In this document: in pieces, positions 29,031 through 36,682 of the stretch | Position numbering within the stretch: position 1 is the first letter of the stretch | Layout of the letters: each line of letters starts with the position of its first letter | Assembly (NCBI RefSeq): GCF_033097365.1 | Contig: NZ_AP028461.1 | Span: 3,596,001-3,660,000, forward strand | DNA length: 64,000 nt | Direction: 5' to 3' | Source: Actinoplanes sichuanensis | GTDB taxonomy: Bacteria > Actinomycetota > Actinomycetes > Mycobacteriales > Micromonosporaceae | Program-made: the position numbers and the translations under genes | The notes under the pieces: model-generated | The model's input: only the letters and a program-made list of their open reading frames with translations | Told to the model about the DNA's origin: nothing | Databases searched by the model: none

Positions 29031-31937
29031 TCAGAACGTCAGGGCCCAGGAGTCCAGCGTTCCGGTGTCGCCGGAGTACAGGTCGCGGACTCGCAGCTTC
29101 CAGGTGCCGGAGGCGGGTTCGGCCGAGGCGTCGACGGTCTGGTCGAGGGTGACGTCGTCGGCGCTGTCGAACCGGCTGGACTTCTTCAGCCGGTACGCGG
29201 TGCCGTCCGGGGCGATCAGTTGGATCTCCAGGTCGCCGCGGAACCCGTGCCGGATGTCGACCTCGACCTTCAGTGCGGCCGGGGCGGTGCCGGAGCGCTG
29301 CACGGTGATCGGCGACTCGATCGCGGAGCGGTCCTTGATCGCGAAGTCGGCGGCGTTCTCGACCCGGGTCGAGGTGGACTCGGCGGGCGCCTTGACACCG
29401 GTCAGGGTCCAGGCGGCGTACGCGGCCACGTCGGTGTGCGCGTCCAGGGCGTCGAAGTCGATGTTGCCGGCCCCGTCACAGCTGGAGTGGTAGCAGGGGT
29501 CGTACGGCTTGCCCGCTTCGCCGTCCCAGAGGTCGGCCTCGGCCTGGCTCATCGCCGCGGCCAGGCTCAACGTGGCGGTGCCACCGGTGGGGATGCCCGC
29601 GGCCTTGAACGAGGCGTGGTCGGAGCGGCCCTTGATGTCGGTGGACAGCGACGTGATGCCCGCGGCGGTGAATCCGGCCTTCAGCGCGGCGGCGATGGCC
29701 GTACCCCTGGTGTCGTCGCCGTAGACGAAGTAGCCGGGGTTCGGCGAGCCGATCATGTCGAAGTTCAGGTACCCGGTGATCTTCGCTCGTTCGGTGGTGT
29801 TCAGCGAGGACACGTACGCCTTGGAGCCGACCAGCCCGGCCTCCTCGGCACCCCACCAGCCGAACCGGATGCCCTTGTCGCCGTCGGCGCCGGAGGCGGC
29901 GTAGGCGAGGGCGACCTCGAGGATGCCGGCCGAACCGGAGGCGTTGTCGTTGACGCCCGCGCCCTGGGTGACGCTGTCGAGGTGCGCCCCGAGCATGACG
30001 ACCCGGTTGGGGTCGCCACGCCCGGGCAGATCGGCGATCAGGTTGTGACCCGTCTTGCCGGCGTGGGTGAACTGCTGGACGCGGGTGGTGTAGCCGGCCA
30101 CGTCCAGGCGCTGCTTGAGGTAGTCGAGCGAGGCTTGGTATCCGGCCGTGCCGTGCGCGCGGGTGCCGTTGTCGGCCTGCGCGATGCGCGCGAACTCATT
30201 GATGTCGGCGCGCAGGGCGGAGGCGTCGATGTCGACCGTCTTCGCCGGAGTGGCGTCCGGGCTGGGGATGGCCGGACTGGGTGTGGCCGACGGCGACGCC
30301 GAAACGGGAGGCGTCGTCGTGGTGGCGGACGGGGTCGGCTGCGGTGCGGCAACGGCGCAGGTGGGATCGCCCTGGGCGGGCACGCTCACCGCGTCCCAGG
30401 CGGCCTTGATCGCGGTGAACTCGGTGCAGCTGTTCGGGTGCAGCGCGAGTGTGGCGTCCAGGGTGGCCTTGCGGGCCTTGCTGTACGTCCAGCCGGACGT
30501 CTTGCGCAGCAGCGCGTGGTAGAAGATCTCACCGGCCGGCCACAGCCCGATGCCGGTCACCGTCGATCCGTTGCAGGTGGTGCTGGCCGGTTTCCCGGCC
30601 GGGGCGGAACCCTCGGAGGCCAGGTAGAACCAGTGGTTGAGCGGCCCGGCGGCGGAGTGCACCTCGGTGGTCGGGATCTTCGTGGACCAGCAGTTCGGGT
30701 CGCCGACGGCGGACGGGTTGAACATGTTGCGGATCGGGCCGCGGCCGGAGAGGTTCACCTCCTCGCCGACCAGGAAGTCGGCCGGGTCGTTCGGGTTCGC
30801 GGCGAAGTGCTCGGCCATGGTGCCGAAGATGTCGCCGGTCGCCTCGTTCAGGCCACCGGTCTCGTTGGTGGTGCCGCGGCTGCCGCCCGGGGTGTGGCAG
30901 AACACGCCGTGGCCGAGCTCGTGGGCGACCACGTCGATCGAGTTGACCTGGCGGGCGCCGTCGCTGGTCCGGCCGTACTTCGTCTGGTCACGGCCGGCGT
31001 CGCCGGTACCGGCGCAGCTGTAGAAGGCGTTGACGTCGGTGAGGCCGACGAACATCGTCGCGGCGCCGCCGTTGCCGTCGATGCCGTTGCGGTTGAACTT
31101 GGCCTTCAGCATGTCCCAGAGGACGCCGCCGGCGTACTGGGTGTCGACGCCACCGGTGGTGATGTCGCTGCCGGTGCCGTTGCCCCACTTGTCGTCGGCG
31201 TCGGTGAGGATCTGGCCGGTGCGGTCGTTGAGCGTCCGCATGCCGCCGCGCGCCGGATCGCGCATCTCGAACCCGCCGGACCCGGCGGTGGTGCCGATGG
31301 TGACCTGACCGCCGTAGTGACCCTGCCCGGTGCCACCGGTGATCTCGTCCCAGGAGCCGGCGTACTTGCCGGTCCGCGCGTCGACGTAGGCGTGGGCGCG
31401 GCTGTCGTCACCGTCGATGACCACCTCCCACACCAGCCGGTCCCGGCCCTCGGTGGCGACGATGCCGAGTTTCGGCTCGCCGCTGACCGTGCCCGGGTGG
31501 ATGAGCAGCGAGACCTTCTCGGCCTTGGCCGCGGTCACCTTGGGGGTGGTGGCGACCTCGACGGCGCCGGTCGTGGTGCCGCCCTTGACGGTGCCCTTGG
31601 CGTCGGTCACGACGACCACGTCGCCGCCGACGAAGACCGGAAGATCCTTGTAGGTACGGGCGTAGCTCACGTAGTTCAGGCCGCGTGCCGTGGTGGTCAC
31701 CGACTGGCGGGTGTACGTGGCGTCCGGGTCCTTGACGAACCCGGTCGACTTTCCGGTCACGTATTGGTCGGCGGCGGCCGCGGAGCCGGCCGCACCACCG
31801 TCGGAGAAGTCCGGCTCCGGGATCTCGCCGGCACCCGAGTACCCGGCGCTGTACGCCGCCCCCAGGCCGAGTATGACCAGTGTGGCGCTGCCGAGCGCGG
31901 TGACGCGCAGCGCCTTTCTGCTGCGGGAACGCCTCAC
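29031..31937 (-). CDS. Secreted M4-M28 double metalloprotease with P domain
   Basis: A 968-residue exported protein with an unusual order of domains. After a signal sequence (RRSRSRKALRVTALGSATLV) come an FTP/PepSY-type propeptide (about 45-195) and a thermolysin-like M4 domain: HELGH at about 339-343, NEATGD with the third zinc ligand near 365, and the VHSAAGPLNHW active-site His near 435. A Pro/Thr/Ser linker (about 530-565) leads to an M28 aminopeptidase domain with all five zinc residues (GAHLDS, NDNASG, AEEAG, FDMIG, SDHASF). A P (proprotein convertase) domain ends the protein. Both active sites look complete. GTG 31937 is preferred over ATG 31952 because GGAGG lies 7 bases before it. 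Confidence 0.9.
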   Translation of the reverse strand: MRRSRSRKALRVTALGSATLVILGLGAAYSAGYSGAGEIPEPDFSDGGAAGSAAAADQYVTGKSTGFVKDPDATYTRQSVTTTARGLNYVSYARTYKDLPVFVGGDVVVVTDAKGTVKGGTTTGAVEVATTPKVTAAKAEKVSLLIHPGTVSGEPKLGIVATEGRDRLVWEVVIDGDDSRAHAYVDARTGKYAGSWDEITGGTGQGHYGGQVTIGTTAGSGGFEMRDPARGGMRTLNDRTGQILTDADDKWGNGTGSDITTGGVDTQYAGGVLWDMLKAKFNRNGIDGNGGAATMFVGLTDVNAFYSCAGTGDAGRDQTKYGRTSDGARQVNSIDVVAHELGHGVFCHTPGGSRGTTNETGGLNEATGDIFGTMAEHFAANPNDPADFLVGEEVNLSGRGPIRNMFNPSAVGDPNCWSTKIPTTEVHSAAGPLNHWFYLASEGSAPAGKPASTTCNGSTVTGIGLWPAGEIFYHALLRKTSGWTYSKARKATLDATLALHPNSCTEFTAIKAAWDAVSVPAQGDPTCAVAAPQPTPSATTTTPPVSASPSATPSPAIPSPDATPAKTVDIDASALRADINEFARIAQADNGTRAHGTAGYQASLDYLKQRLDVAGYTTRVQQFTHAGKTGHNLIADLPGRGDPNRVVMLGAHLDSVTQGAGVNDNASGSAGILEVALAYAASGADGDKGIRFGWWGAEEAGLVGSKAYVSSLNTTERAKITGYLNFDMIGSPNPGYFVYGDDTRGTAIAAALKAGFTAAGITSLSTDIKGRSDHASFKAAGIPTGGTATLSLAAAMSQAEADLWDGEAGKPYDPCYHSSCDGAGNIDFDALDAHTDVAAYAAWTLTGVKAPAESTSTRVENAADFAIKDRSAIESPITVQRSGTAPAALKVEVDIRHGFRGDLEIQLIAPDGTAYRLKKSSRFDSADDVTLDQTVDASAEPASGTWKLRVRDLYSGDTGTLDSWALTF

Positions 31938-32071
31938 TGACGATCCTCCCATGGCTTCAAGTCGATCTCTGTGTGCCGTGGGAGTCTCGCCGTGCTTGCC
32001 TTAAGGGCACCGGAAGGATTGCTATCGGCCCGGTAACGACATGCCGACGCCGGTCGATGCGCGGACCGGGT

Positions 32072-32626
32072 TCAGGATCCGTACTCCTCGATGACCTGCG
32101 CTGCCGGGCCGCCGCTCCAGTAGGCGGTGATGACCGACGTGTGCCCCGGTCCGGACAGCCGGGCGACGACCACGGTGTCGCTGCGGCGCGCGCCGGTGGC
32201 GGTGTAGCCGGTCAGCGGGTCGGCGTCGACGATGTCCACCCGGGTCGAGGAGTAGGCGACGATGATCGACCCGCCGTCGGCGGACACCCGGTAGCGGGGG
32301 CGCCGGTCCACGACCGACGGTTCCGCACTCGGCGTGGGTGACGGCGACGCGGGCGGCTTCGTCGTCGGGGTGCGGGTCGGGGTGCGCGACGGGCGCGCCT
32401 TCGACGGGGTGATCGACGGGCGCGGCGACAGCGAGGGGGACGGCGGCGGCTCGGTCTCGGCCAGCCCGAACCTGATCTCGGTGTATCGCCGGTTCACGTC
32501 GATGGCCACGGGTGGTTCGTCGGTGAGCGCCGGAGCCACTCCGAGCCGGACCCCGAACCAGGACACGGTGACCGCGGTGACCGTCACTGCGAGCCATCCC
32601 GCGACATATCTCCAGCTCCGGCTCAT
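32072..32626 (-). CDS. Membrane-anchored Pro/Thr-rich hypothetical protein
   Basis: A 184-residue protein with one N-terminal helix (VAGWLAVTVTAVTVSWFGVR), a long Pro/Ser/Thr/Arg linker (about residues 65-108) that would span the cell wall, and a small beta-rich C-terminal domain (YRVSADGGSIIVAYSSTRVD ... VITAYWSGGPAAQV). It is probably displayed on the outer face. The family is not recognised. It is divergent from the OmpR-type regulator gene (33 bases between starts), so the two may share control. Confidence 0.65.
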   Translation of the reverse strand: MSRSWRYVAGWLAVTVTAVTVSWFGVRLGVAPALTDEPPVAIDVNRRYTEIRFGLAETEPPPSPSLSPRPSITPSKARPSRTPTRTPTTKPPASPSPTPSAEPSVVDRRPRYRVSADGGSIIVAYSSTRVDIVDADPLTGYTATGARRSDTVVVARLSGPGHTSVITAYWSGGPAAQVIEEYGS

Positions 32627-32659
32627 CGGCACATTCTGCATCACCGATACGCTGGCGCA

Positions 32660-33334
32660 ATGCCCCAGGTGCTGGTGATCGAGGACGACGTCGACGTCCG
32701 GGAAGCAATCGGCCGGTTACTCACCGCAACCGGCCATGAGGTGCGGTTGTGTGCGACCGCCCTCGACGGCCTGCGTGAAGTGGCCGCGCGTGAGCCGGAC
32801 GTGGTGGTGCTCGACCTGGGTCTGCCCGACCTCGACGGTGCCGCCGTGCTCAGCCGGATCCGGCTCACCTCACAGGTGCCGATCGTGGTGGCGACCGCAC
32901 GGGAGGCGGAGAGCGAGATGATCCGGCTGTTGCGGGCCGGGGCCGACGACTACGTGGTCAAGCCGTACTCGGCCGAGCAGATCGAGGCCCGGATCGCGGC
33001 GATGCTGCGGCGCGGCCGCGGGACCACGGCGGCCGGGCTGGCGGTGGGCGGGCTGACACTCGACCCGCAGGCGCGCACGGCGGCCCTCGACGGCACCCCG
33101 CTGCAGCTGTCGCGGCTCGAGTTCGACCTGCTCGCCTACCTGATGGAGCGGGCCGGGACGGTGGTCTCCCGGCAGCAGCTGCTGAGCGACGTGTGGCCGG
33201 AGAGCCGGTCGCTGGAGACCGTCGACGTGCACGTCACGTGGCTGCGGCGCAAGCTCGGCGAACGGGCGGCGCAACCGCGTTACCTGCACACCGTGCGCGG
33301 AGTGGGGATCCGTCTGTCGGCGCCCGGCCAGTGA
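32660..33334 (+). CDS. OmpR/PhoB-type response regulator
   Basis: A 224-residue regulator: receiver with IEDDVDVREAIG, the phosphoacceptor in VVVLDLGLPDLDG, VATA and the Lys in YVVKPYS; then a winged-helix DNA-binding domain with LSRLEFDLLAYLMERAGTVV and RSLETVDVHVTWLRRKLGER. There is no kinase gene next to it. The unpaired HAMP kinase at 27.6-29.0 kb, separated by the metalloprotease gene on the opposite strand, is a plausible partner, and the metalloprotease a plausible target; this is inference from position only. Confidence 0.92.
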   Translation: MPQVLVIEDDVDVREAIGRLLTATGHEVRLCATALDGLREVAAREPDVVVLDLGLPDLDGAAVLSRIRLTSQVPIVVATAREAESEMIRLLRAGADDYVVKPYSAEQIEARIAAMLRRGRGTTAAGLAVGGLTLDPQARTAALDGTPLQLSRLEFDLLAYLMERAGTVVSRQQLLSDVWPESRSLETVDVHVTWLRRKLGERAAQPRYLHTVRGVGIRLSAPGQ

Positions 33335-33392
33335 GCAGAGATTGTCAGGATTGTCACGACCAGGACCGGTGCCGCGGCGATAATCGGTGGTT

Positions 33393-33599
33393 GTGGGCTA
33401 CCACCGACCTGACCCGGACCTCCTGCAGCAGTGGGTCTGCGAGGAGGGCGTACCCGGGCCCCGACCGACGCAGGAGACCCTGCTGCGGTGCCGGCGGGCC
33501 GCCGACGCCGTCGCCCGCACTCGGACGATCCCGGCCGCAGCCCGGGCCTGCGGCGCGAACCGGCGGCCGACGACCCGGACTCCCGGGAGGTCGTCGTGA
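33393..33599 (+). CDS. Small ORF coupled to a receiver-only response regulator
   Basis: A 68-residue frame from GTG 33393 (GTG 33387 also possible): MGYHRPDPDLLQQWVCEEG, then PRPTQETLLRCRRAADAVAR and an Arg/Thr-rich tail. The first 50 codons have strong G/C third positions. Its stop TGA overlaps the GTG of the response regulator (GTGA at 33596-33599), the coupling pattern used throughout this window, which is the main argument that it is real. No known family. A GATAAT hexamer 3-9 bases upstream hints at a near-leaderless transcript; two tandem ATTGTCA repeats (33341-33356) lie further upstream. Confidence 0.55.
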   Translation: MGYHRPDPDLLQQWVCEEGVPGPRPTQETLLRCRRAADAVARTRTIPAAARACGANRRPTTRTPGRSS

Positions 33600-34018
33600 C
33601 GGTCCTGCTGGTCGCCGAGGACGACGAGGACATCGCGGCGCTGCTGCTCCGGATGTTCCGGAAGACCACCTTCACCGTGTCCCGGGCGGTCGACGGCGTC
33701 GATGCGCTCCGGGCGATCCGGGAGTCTCCGCCGGACGTGCTGCTCACCGACATCGGGATGCCCCGGATGGACGGCTGGGCGCTGATCCACGAGGTCCGCG
33801 CCGACGAACGGTCGGCGGAGATCCCGATCGCGGTGATCAGCGGGCAACTGCACCCCGGAGACCCTCGAGCCGCCGAGTACGGCGTATGCGCGCTCCTGAC
33901 CAAGCCGTGCCCCAACGAGCAGGTCCTGAACGCGATCGAACAGCTCGCCGCCCTGGGCCGGCACCCGCACAGCGTCGCGACGATCGCCTGCCGCGGACTG
34001 CACCTGATACCCGCGTAG
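33596..34018 (+). CDS. Receiver-only (CheY-like) response regulator
   Basis: A 140-residue single-domain receiver: VAEDDEDIAALLLRMF, the phosphoacceptor Asp in LLTDIGMPRMDGW, AVISGQ, and the Lys in LLTKPCPNEQ. There is no output domain. It would relay phosphate or bind partners. The frame is open upstream to 33431, but the GTG at 33596 overlapping the preceding small ORF gives a protein that begins right at the receiver fold, which supports that start. No kinase is adjacent; the hybrid kinase at 16-20 kb is too far away to link. Confidence 0.85.
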   Translation: MTVLLVAEDDEDIAALLLRMFRKTTFTVSRAVDGVDALRAIRESPPDVLLTDIGMPRMDGWALIHEVRADERSAEIPIAVISGQLHPGDPRAAEYGVCALLTKPCPNEQVLNAIEQLAALGRHPHSVATIACRGLHLIPA

Positions 34019-34043
34019 CCCGGATGTTCGCTACCGTCGCCGG

Positions 34044-34646
34044 ATGGCCGAATTCCATCAGGTACTCCGCGGGCGGCGGATGGTTCGCAACTATCGGCCG
34101 GACCCGGTCCCCGACGAGGTCCTCGAACGTGTGGTGAAGGTGGTGCACCGGGCTCCGAGCGCCGGTTTCAGCCAGGGTCACCGCATCGTGGTGGTGACCG
34201 ACCCGGCGAAACGGGCCGGACTCGCCGCGGTCGCCGAGCCCTGGTATCTGGAGAAGGGCTTCCCGCCGTGGATCTCGCAGGCGCCGGCGCAGCTGGTCCT
34301 CGGCATCCGGGAGGCGTCCTACCACGAGCGGTACACCGAGGCCGACAAGCTGGAGTCGGGCGCGGAGGAGATCCCGTGGCCGGTGCCGTTCTGGTGGTTC
34401 GACGCCGGTGCGCTGTTCGCGCTGTTGCAGCTGGCCGCCGCCAACGAGGGTCTGGCCAGCGGTTTCTACAGTCCCGCGTTTCCCGACGAACTGGCCTCGC
34501 TGTCCGCGGTGGCCGGGCTGCCGGACGATGTCGCTCTGGCCGGGGTGATCACTGTCGGTTACCCGGCTGATGATCCGGGGGTGCCGGTGGCGAAACTCGC
34601 CAAACGGCGCAAGCCGATCGACGAGCTGGTGACCTGGCTGCGGTGA
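34044..34646 (+). CDS. Nitroreductase-family FMN oxidoreductase
   Basis: A 200-residue nitroreductase: FHQVLRGRRMVRNYRPDPVP at the N-terminus (FMN phosphate contacts in RRMVRNY), VVHRAPSAGFSQGHRIVVV, and DAGALFALLQLAAANEGLAS in the core, ending with VGYPADDP and KRRKPIDELVTWLR. Family members use FMN and NAD(P)H to reduce nitro groups, quinones or flavins. The following gene starts inside its stop (4-nt overlap), so the two are coexpressed. Confidence 0.88.
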   Translation: MAEFHQVLRGRRMVRNYRPDPVPDEVLERVVKVVHRAPSAGFSQGHRIVVVTDPAKRAGLAAVAEPWYLEKGFPPWISQAPAQLVLGIREASYHERYTEADKLESGAEEIPWPVPFWWFDAGALFALLQLAAANEGLASGFYSPAFPDELASLSAVAGLPDDVALAGVITVGYPADDPGVPVAKLAKRRKPIDELVTWLR

Positions 34647-35440
34647 GGATTCCGGGGAGGCGTCGGCTGATCGCCGTCGCGGTGGTGACGTCGCTGGTGA
34701 TGGCGGCCGGGGCGGCGGCGTGGTGGCAGTGGGACGGCGGCCGTCAGCCCCGCGTCGACGACGCGGTGACGACGATGACCACCGCTGTCACGGACGCCGT
34801 CGTCGCCGCCGGTGACAACGCCGCCGTCACGGTCAGTGCGGTGGTGGCGGCGGCCGAGTGTGAGCTCGGGTTCCTCCGGCGGGGCCGGGTCTTCACCGCG
34901 AAGGCCGACCTCTACACCGATCCGGGTGCCGAGGAATCCCTGATCACCACGATCGAGCAGGGGCTGACCGGCCGGTACGCCACCCGCCGGGCAGAGGCGG
35001 TGGCCGGGATCCGCGCGCTGCAGGCCGACGTCGGCTCGGTGCGGCTGTCGGTGCGGCGGCTGAGCCCGGGCTGGCTGGCGGTGACCGCCCGCAGCGGGTG
35101 CAGCGCCGGGTCGGTCGACACCGGAACGGCCGACGCGGGCTCCCCCGGCGTCGCCGGGGTCACCTCGTTGCTGGCCACCGTCGGCACCCGGCCCGCCACT
35201 CTCACCGAACAACGTCTGAACTGCCCGAACGGGGCGATCGTGACGGTGTCGGCGGTCAGCGAGCCGATCGACGCGGGCCGTCTGGCGACCCGGCTGGCGA
35301 CCACGGTCCCGGCCGGGGCCCGGCGGTTCGCGGCCGACGACGCCAACCGGGTCGCCTACCGCGACGGGCCCACGTCGGTGGTGGTCGCCGCCTCCGACGA
35401 CGGCACGGCGGTCACGGTTCAGCACACCACCGACTGCTAG
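34643..35440 (+). CDS. Membrane-anchored hypothetical protein
   Basis: A 265-residue protein with an N-terminal basic segment and one helix (LIAVAVVTSLVMAAGAAAWW), then an extracytoplasmic part with several Cys (ECELGFL, SGCSAG, LNCPNG, and a C-terminal TTDC). It has a repeated alpha/beta look but no family I recognise. GTG 34643 overlaps the nitroreductase stop by 4 bases. It ends convergent with the SnoaL-like gene and overlaps its stop by 4 bases. Confidence 0.65.
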   Translation: MRIPGRRRLIAVAVVTSLVMAAGAAAWWQWDGGRQPRVDDAVTTMTTAVTDAVVAAGDNAAVTVSAVVAAAECELGFLRRGRVFTAKADLYTDPGAEESLITTIEQGLTGRYATRRAEAVAGIRALQADVGSVRLSVRRLSPGWLAVTARSGCSAGSVDTGTADAGSPGVAGVTSLLATVGTRPATLTEQRLNCPNGAIVTVSAVSEPIDAGRLATRLATTVPAGARRFAADDANRVAYRDGPTSVVVAASDDGTAVTVQHTTDC

Positions 35441-35784
35441 GTCAGGGGTACGACGTACGAGTCGACCCGCGCGATGAGGCCGTCACGGAAAGTGAACAGA
35501 TCGTTGAACGCGAACCGGAACGGTCCGTGATCGACGCTGACCCCACGGCCCTCACCGGTGGTGACGACCACCGGCCCGTCCTCGAGGACCCGCTGCACGT
35601 CGAGGACGGGGTGGCCGGTGAAGGCCGGGTTCTCGATCTCGCCGTCGAACTCGTCCTTGCCGTCGGTGACCCGGTGCCCGTGGATCACCCAGGTGACGTC
35701 CTCGGTGAGGGTCGCCAGGATCCGTGGGTGGTCGCCCGTCCGGAACCCGGCGAAGTACTCGTCGACGAGATGCCGCTGATTCAT
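35437..35784 (-). CDS. SnoaL/NTF2-like protein
   Basis: A 115-residue NTF2-fold protein: NQRHLVDEYFAGFRTGDHPR, ILATLTEDVTWVIHGH, FDGEIENPAFTGHP and the closing FNDLFTFRDGLIARVDSYVV. Members of this fold include cyclases, isomerases and ligand-binding proteins; the substrate is unknown. Its ATG overlaps the SRPBCC gene by 4 bases, so it is the third gene of the ArsR operon. Confidence 0.8.
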   Translation of the reverse strand: MNQRHLVDEYFAGFRTGDHPRILATLTEDVTWVIHGHRVTDGKDEFDGEIENPAFTGHPVLDVQRVLEDGPVVVTTGEGRGVSVDHGPFRFAFNDLFTFRDGLIARVDSYVVPLT

Positions 35785-36230
35785 GGTCTCTCCAGGTAGA
35801 GGTCGAGGGCTTCGAGGATCGAGGCGAGCCCGTCGGCGGCCTGCGCGGTACGCAGTTCGGCCGGGAGCCGGCGCTGGTGGACGGTCAGGTCGGTGCCGGT
35901 GCCGGTGCCGGTGCCGGCGGGCCGGAGGGTGACCGTGGTCCGTAGTCCGGTGACGGGTTCGTCGAAGATCAGCTCGTGGGGGGCGCTGACCCGTACGTAC
36001 ACGAATCGCAGTCGTCGTGTCGCGCCGCTCGGCGCGCGGGTGTCGAGGGTGAACTCCCCGCCCGGCCGAAGGTCGATGTGCACCGACTCGGGTGGCACGG
36101 TGGCATGTGACCCACCCCAGAAGGCGGCGACCCCGGCGGGCTCGACGAAGGCGGCCCAGACCCGCTCGGGCGGCGCCGCGAATCCGCGCCGGGCGATCAA
36201 CTCGTCGCCACGCAGCTCCGCCCCGCTCAC
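35781..36230 (-). CDS. SRPBCC (AHSA1-like) protein
   Basis: A 149-residue START/AHSA1-type protein: RRGFAAPPERVWAAFVEPAG, AAFWGGSHATVPPESVHIDL, GGEFTLDTRAPSGATRRLRF and YVRVSAPHELIFDEPV. A GT dipeptide run (TGTGTGTD) reflects a GTGCCG tandem repeat at about 35895-35918. GTG 36230 is chosen because it overlaps the ArsR stop (GTGA). ArsR-SRPBCC pairs are common in actinobacteria and usually form autoregulated units, with the SRPBCC protein binding a hydrophobic ligand. Confidence 0.82.
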   Translation of the reverse strand: MSGAELRGDELIARRGFAAPPERVWAAFVEPAGVAAFWGGSHATVPPESVHIDLRPGGEFTLDTRAPSGATRRLRFVYVRVSAPHELIFDEPVTGLRTTVTLRPAGTGTGTGTDLTVHQRRLPAELRTAQAADGLASILEALDLYLERP

Positions 36231-36643
36231 CGCGGACGCCCGAAATCGCCTCGCCACTCCGCCGCGGGGCCGGAATCGTCTCGCCGCTCCGCCTCGGGGT
36301 CGGACTCGTCTCGCCTCGCCGCCTCGGCCGCCCCGGTGTCGCCGAGGTGCCGGTCGAGGGCGTCGAGGCGGTCGGCCCAGGCCCGGCGCTGCTCGTCGAT
36401 CCAGCCGCCCAGCTCGGACAGCCTGTCGATGCGCAGCCGGCAGGGCCGCCGGGTGCCGTCGCGGCGCTGCTCGATCAGGCCGCTGCGGCGCAGCACTCCG
36501 ACGTGGTGGGAGATCGCCTGCTGGGAGAGGCCGAACGGTTCGGCCAGCTCACCGACGGTGGCGTCGCCTCGGGACAGCCGGGTGACCAGCGCCCGCCGGA
36601 CGGGGTCGCCGAGGGCGGCGAAGGCGGTGTCGAGTTCGGGCAT
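36227..36643 (-). CDS. ArsR-family transcriptional regulator
   Basis: A 138-residue winged-helix regulator: MPELDTAFAALGDPVRRALV, LSRGDATVGELAEPFGLSQQ, AISHHVGVLRRSGLIEQRRDGTR. There are no CxC-type metal sites. The last 30 residues are a charged tail (repeats of RRDxSxP) encoded by an imperfect repeat. ATG 36643 gives the family-typical start; the frame is open upstream through the operator. It heads an operon with SRPBCC and SnoaL genes, all joined by 4-nt overlaps. Confidence 0.88.
   Translation of the reverse strand: MPELDTAFAALGDPVRRALVTRLSRGDATVGELAEPFGLSQQAISHHVGVLRRSGLIEQRRDGTRRPCRLRIDRLSELGGWIDEQRRAWADRLDALDRHLGDTGAAEAARRDESDPEAERRDDSGPAAEWRGDFGRPR
36239..36329. repeat. Imperfect 30-bp tandem repeat in the ArsR 3' end
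   Basis: Three diverged copies of a roughly 30-bp unit (pattern CGRAMTCGYCTCGCC...) lie in frame at the end of the ArsR gene. They encode a repeated, charged, probably disordered tail, so a length change here would not disturb the DNA-binding fold. Confidence 0.5.
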
Positions 36644-36659
36644 GGTCCACACAATAATA

Positions 36660-36673
36660 CAAACAACGGTTTG
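36660..36673. promoter_or_regulatory. Candidate ArsR operator
   Basis: An inverted repeat CAAAC-AACG-GTTTG (36660-36673) in a short AT-rich patch, 17 bases upstream of the ArsR ATG. Its position and symmetry fit an autoregulatory site. A TATTAT-like sequence beside it on the minus strand may be the -10. Confidence 0.5.
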
Positions 36674-36682
36674 CACAAGCGA

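Noticed and set aside
29220..31940. 900-codon plus-strand frame opposite the M4-M28 gene
   Set aside because: Antisense of a gene with two intact protease active sites; Val/Gly/Arg-rich without motif.
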